From the NCBI RefSeq assembly GCF_000735605.1, contig NZ_JPKG01000016.1:62001-126000 (forward strand): DNA of 64,000 nucleotides, written 5' to 3'. The position numbers and the translations under genes were made by a program. Shown piece after piece: positions 63,545 through 64,000 of the stretch. Origin of the DNA: Allobosea sp. LC85. GTDB taxonomy: Bacteria; Pseudomonadota; Alphaproteobacteria; Rhizobiales; Beijerinckiaceae. A model generated the notes under the pieces. It was not told the origin of the DNA. It saw only the letters and a program-made list of their open reading frames with translations, and ran no database searches. Every line of letters starts with the position of its first letter. Within the stretch, counting starts at the first letter, position 1.

Positions 63545-64000
63545 GCTCACCACACTCGGCCATCCCGCGCTTGCCGTTGTTCTCGCGTCGGCTGGCCGTG
63601 ATGGCTCTGTCGCTCCTGGTTGTAGCCGGTGCGCTCGCGATGCTCGCCTATCTCATCGCGAGCGTAAGCCCTCCCCCGCCTCCACCACCGCGAAATCCCT
63701 TCGGCACGGCCCTGCCCCGCGAGGCCCTGCCTTCGACGACGGGCATCGGCGCGCTGCTCCTGTCCTGGCAATCGGCGTTCTATCGCGAACTCACGGCGAC
63801 GCTGAAGGCGATCCACGCCAGCAGCGCGGCGCTGCCCGGCCTGCTTGCTCTCGCCTTCGGCTATGGCGTCTTTCATGCCGCCGGCCCCGGCCACGGCAAG
63901 GCGGTGATCTCCGGCTACATCGTCGCCGATGATCGAAGCCTCCGGCGCGGGCTCGCCTTGAGCTTTGCCGCCGCGATCCTCCAGGCACTGGTCGCCATCG
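63535..64000 (+). CDS. NicO/RcnA-type nickel-cobalt exporter, N-terminal part
   Basis: The ATG at 63535 lies inside the end of the DUF1007 gene, and the frame runs off the right edge after 155 codons. The visible part has a membrane helix (LAVMALSLLVVAGALAMLAY), a proline-rich loop, and then the family signature FGYGVFHAAGPGHGKAVISG with the metal-binding His pattern HAxGPGHGK at the start of the NicO domain. Members export Ni(II)/Co(II). The C-terminal half is outside the window. Confidence 0.9.
   Translation, partial: MPLSSPHSAIPRLPLFSRRLAVMALSLLVVAGALAMLAYLIASVSPPPPPPPRNPFGTALPREALPSTTGIGALLLSWQSAFYRELTATLKAIHASSAALPGLLALAFGYGVFHAAGPGHGKAVISGYIVADDRSLRRGLALSFAAAILQALVAI

Overview
The window looks like ordinary chromosome of a GC-rich alphaproteobacterium of the Hyphomicrobiales (Rhizobiales). 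Supporting evidence is a GapR-type nucleoid protein, the cell-cycle regulator CpdR, an N-formylglutamate amidohydrolase divergent from cpdR, a ROSE RNA thermometer before hsp20, a suhB/mmgR-type small RNA, RIME-like two-palindrome intergenic repeats and CtrA-type sites. A Bosea-like genus fits the overall look, but that is inference. I see no phage, insertion sequence, CRISPR array or rRNA. One tRNA is present.

Layout. 1-5.3 kb: end of a chemoreceptor gene, gapR, a remnant of an amidohydrolase gene, then an apparent operon of glycerate kinase, DUF1036 protein and pyruvate kinase. 5.3-9.9 kb: two RIME-like repeats flank a hydrolase gene; then a TPR protein, ribosomal protein bL36, a divergent MBL-protein/MarR pair with a double operator, and a secreted lectin-fold-like protein. 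9.9-13.9 kb: sugE with a lone, unusual F0 subunit a gene, a TenA protein, a serine hydrolase and tRNA-Val. 14-18.3 kb: cpdR, amidohydrolase, a small RNA, hisN, a lysophospholipase-like protein, and hsp20 under an RpoH promoter and RNA thermometer. 18.4-27.3 kb: a proline-rich exported protein, threonine aldolase, and gltBD behind a long structured leader with a 22-codon ORF.

27.4-36.9 kb holds envelope and sugar-nucleotide genes (SGNH protein, lytic transglycosylase, galE, galU, a beta-barrel outer membrane protein, kdsD), then a LysR regulator divergent from an azoreductase-SMR pair. 36.9-44.8 kb: serA, an SPFH/NfeD membrane pair, a MarR-hydrolase pair with an operator, hemH, a 5'-nucleotidase-like protein and ung. 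45-54.5 kb is one leftward cluster: a complete branched-chain-type ABC importer (livFGHMK) with two acyl-CoA ligases and a zinc metallopeptidase, most likely for uptake and CoA activation of an organic acid. 54.8-64 kb: a DUF4239 membrane protein, a Crp/Fnr regulator, an MFS/HxlR divergent pair with a nested palindromic operator, a frameshifted LysE exporter, a fused indolepyruvate:ferredoxin oxidoreductase, and the start of a DUF1007-NicO metal exporter operon that runs off the right edge.

The most interesting signals are non-coding: the structured gltB leader, the small RNA, the thermometer, and the mosaic repeats whose arms co-vary. The oddest genes are the orphan atpB with an altered subunit-a motif, the SMR protein with Asp in place of its key Glu, the LysR gene without a standard start codon, and the broken LysE gene.
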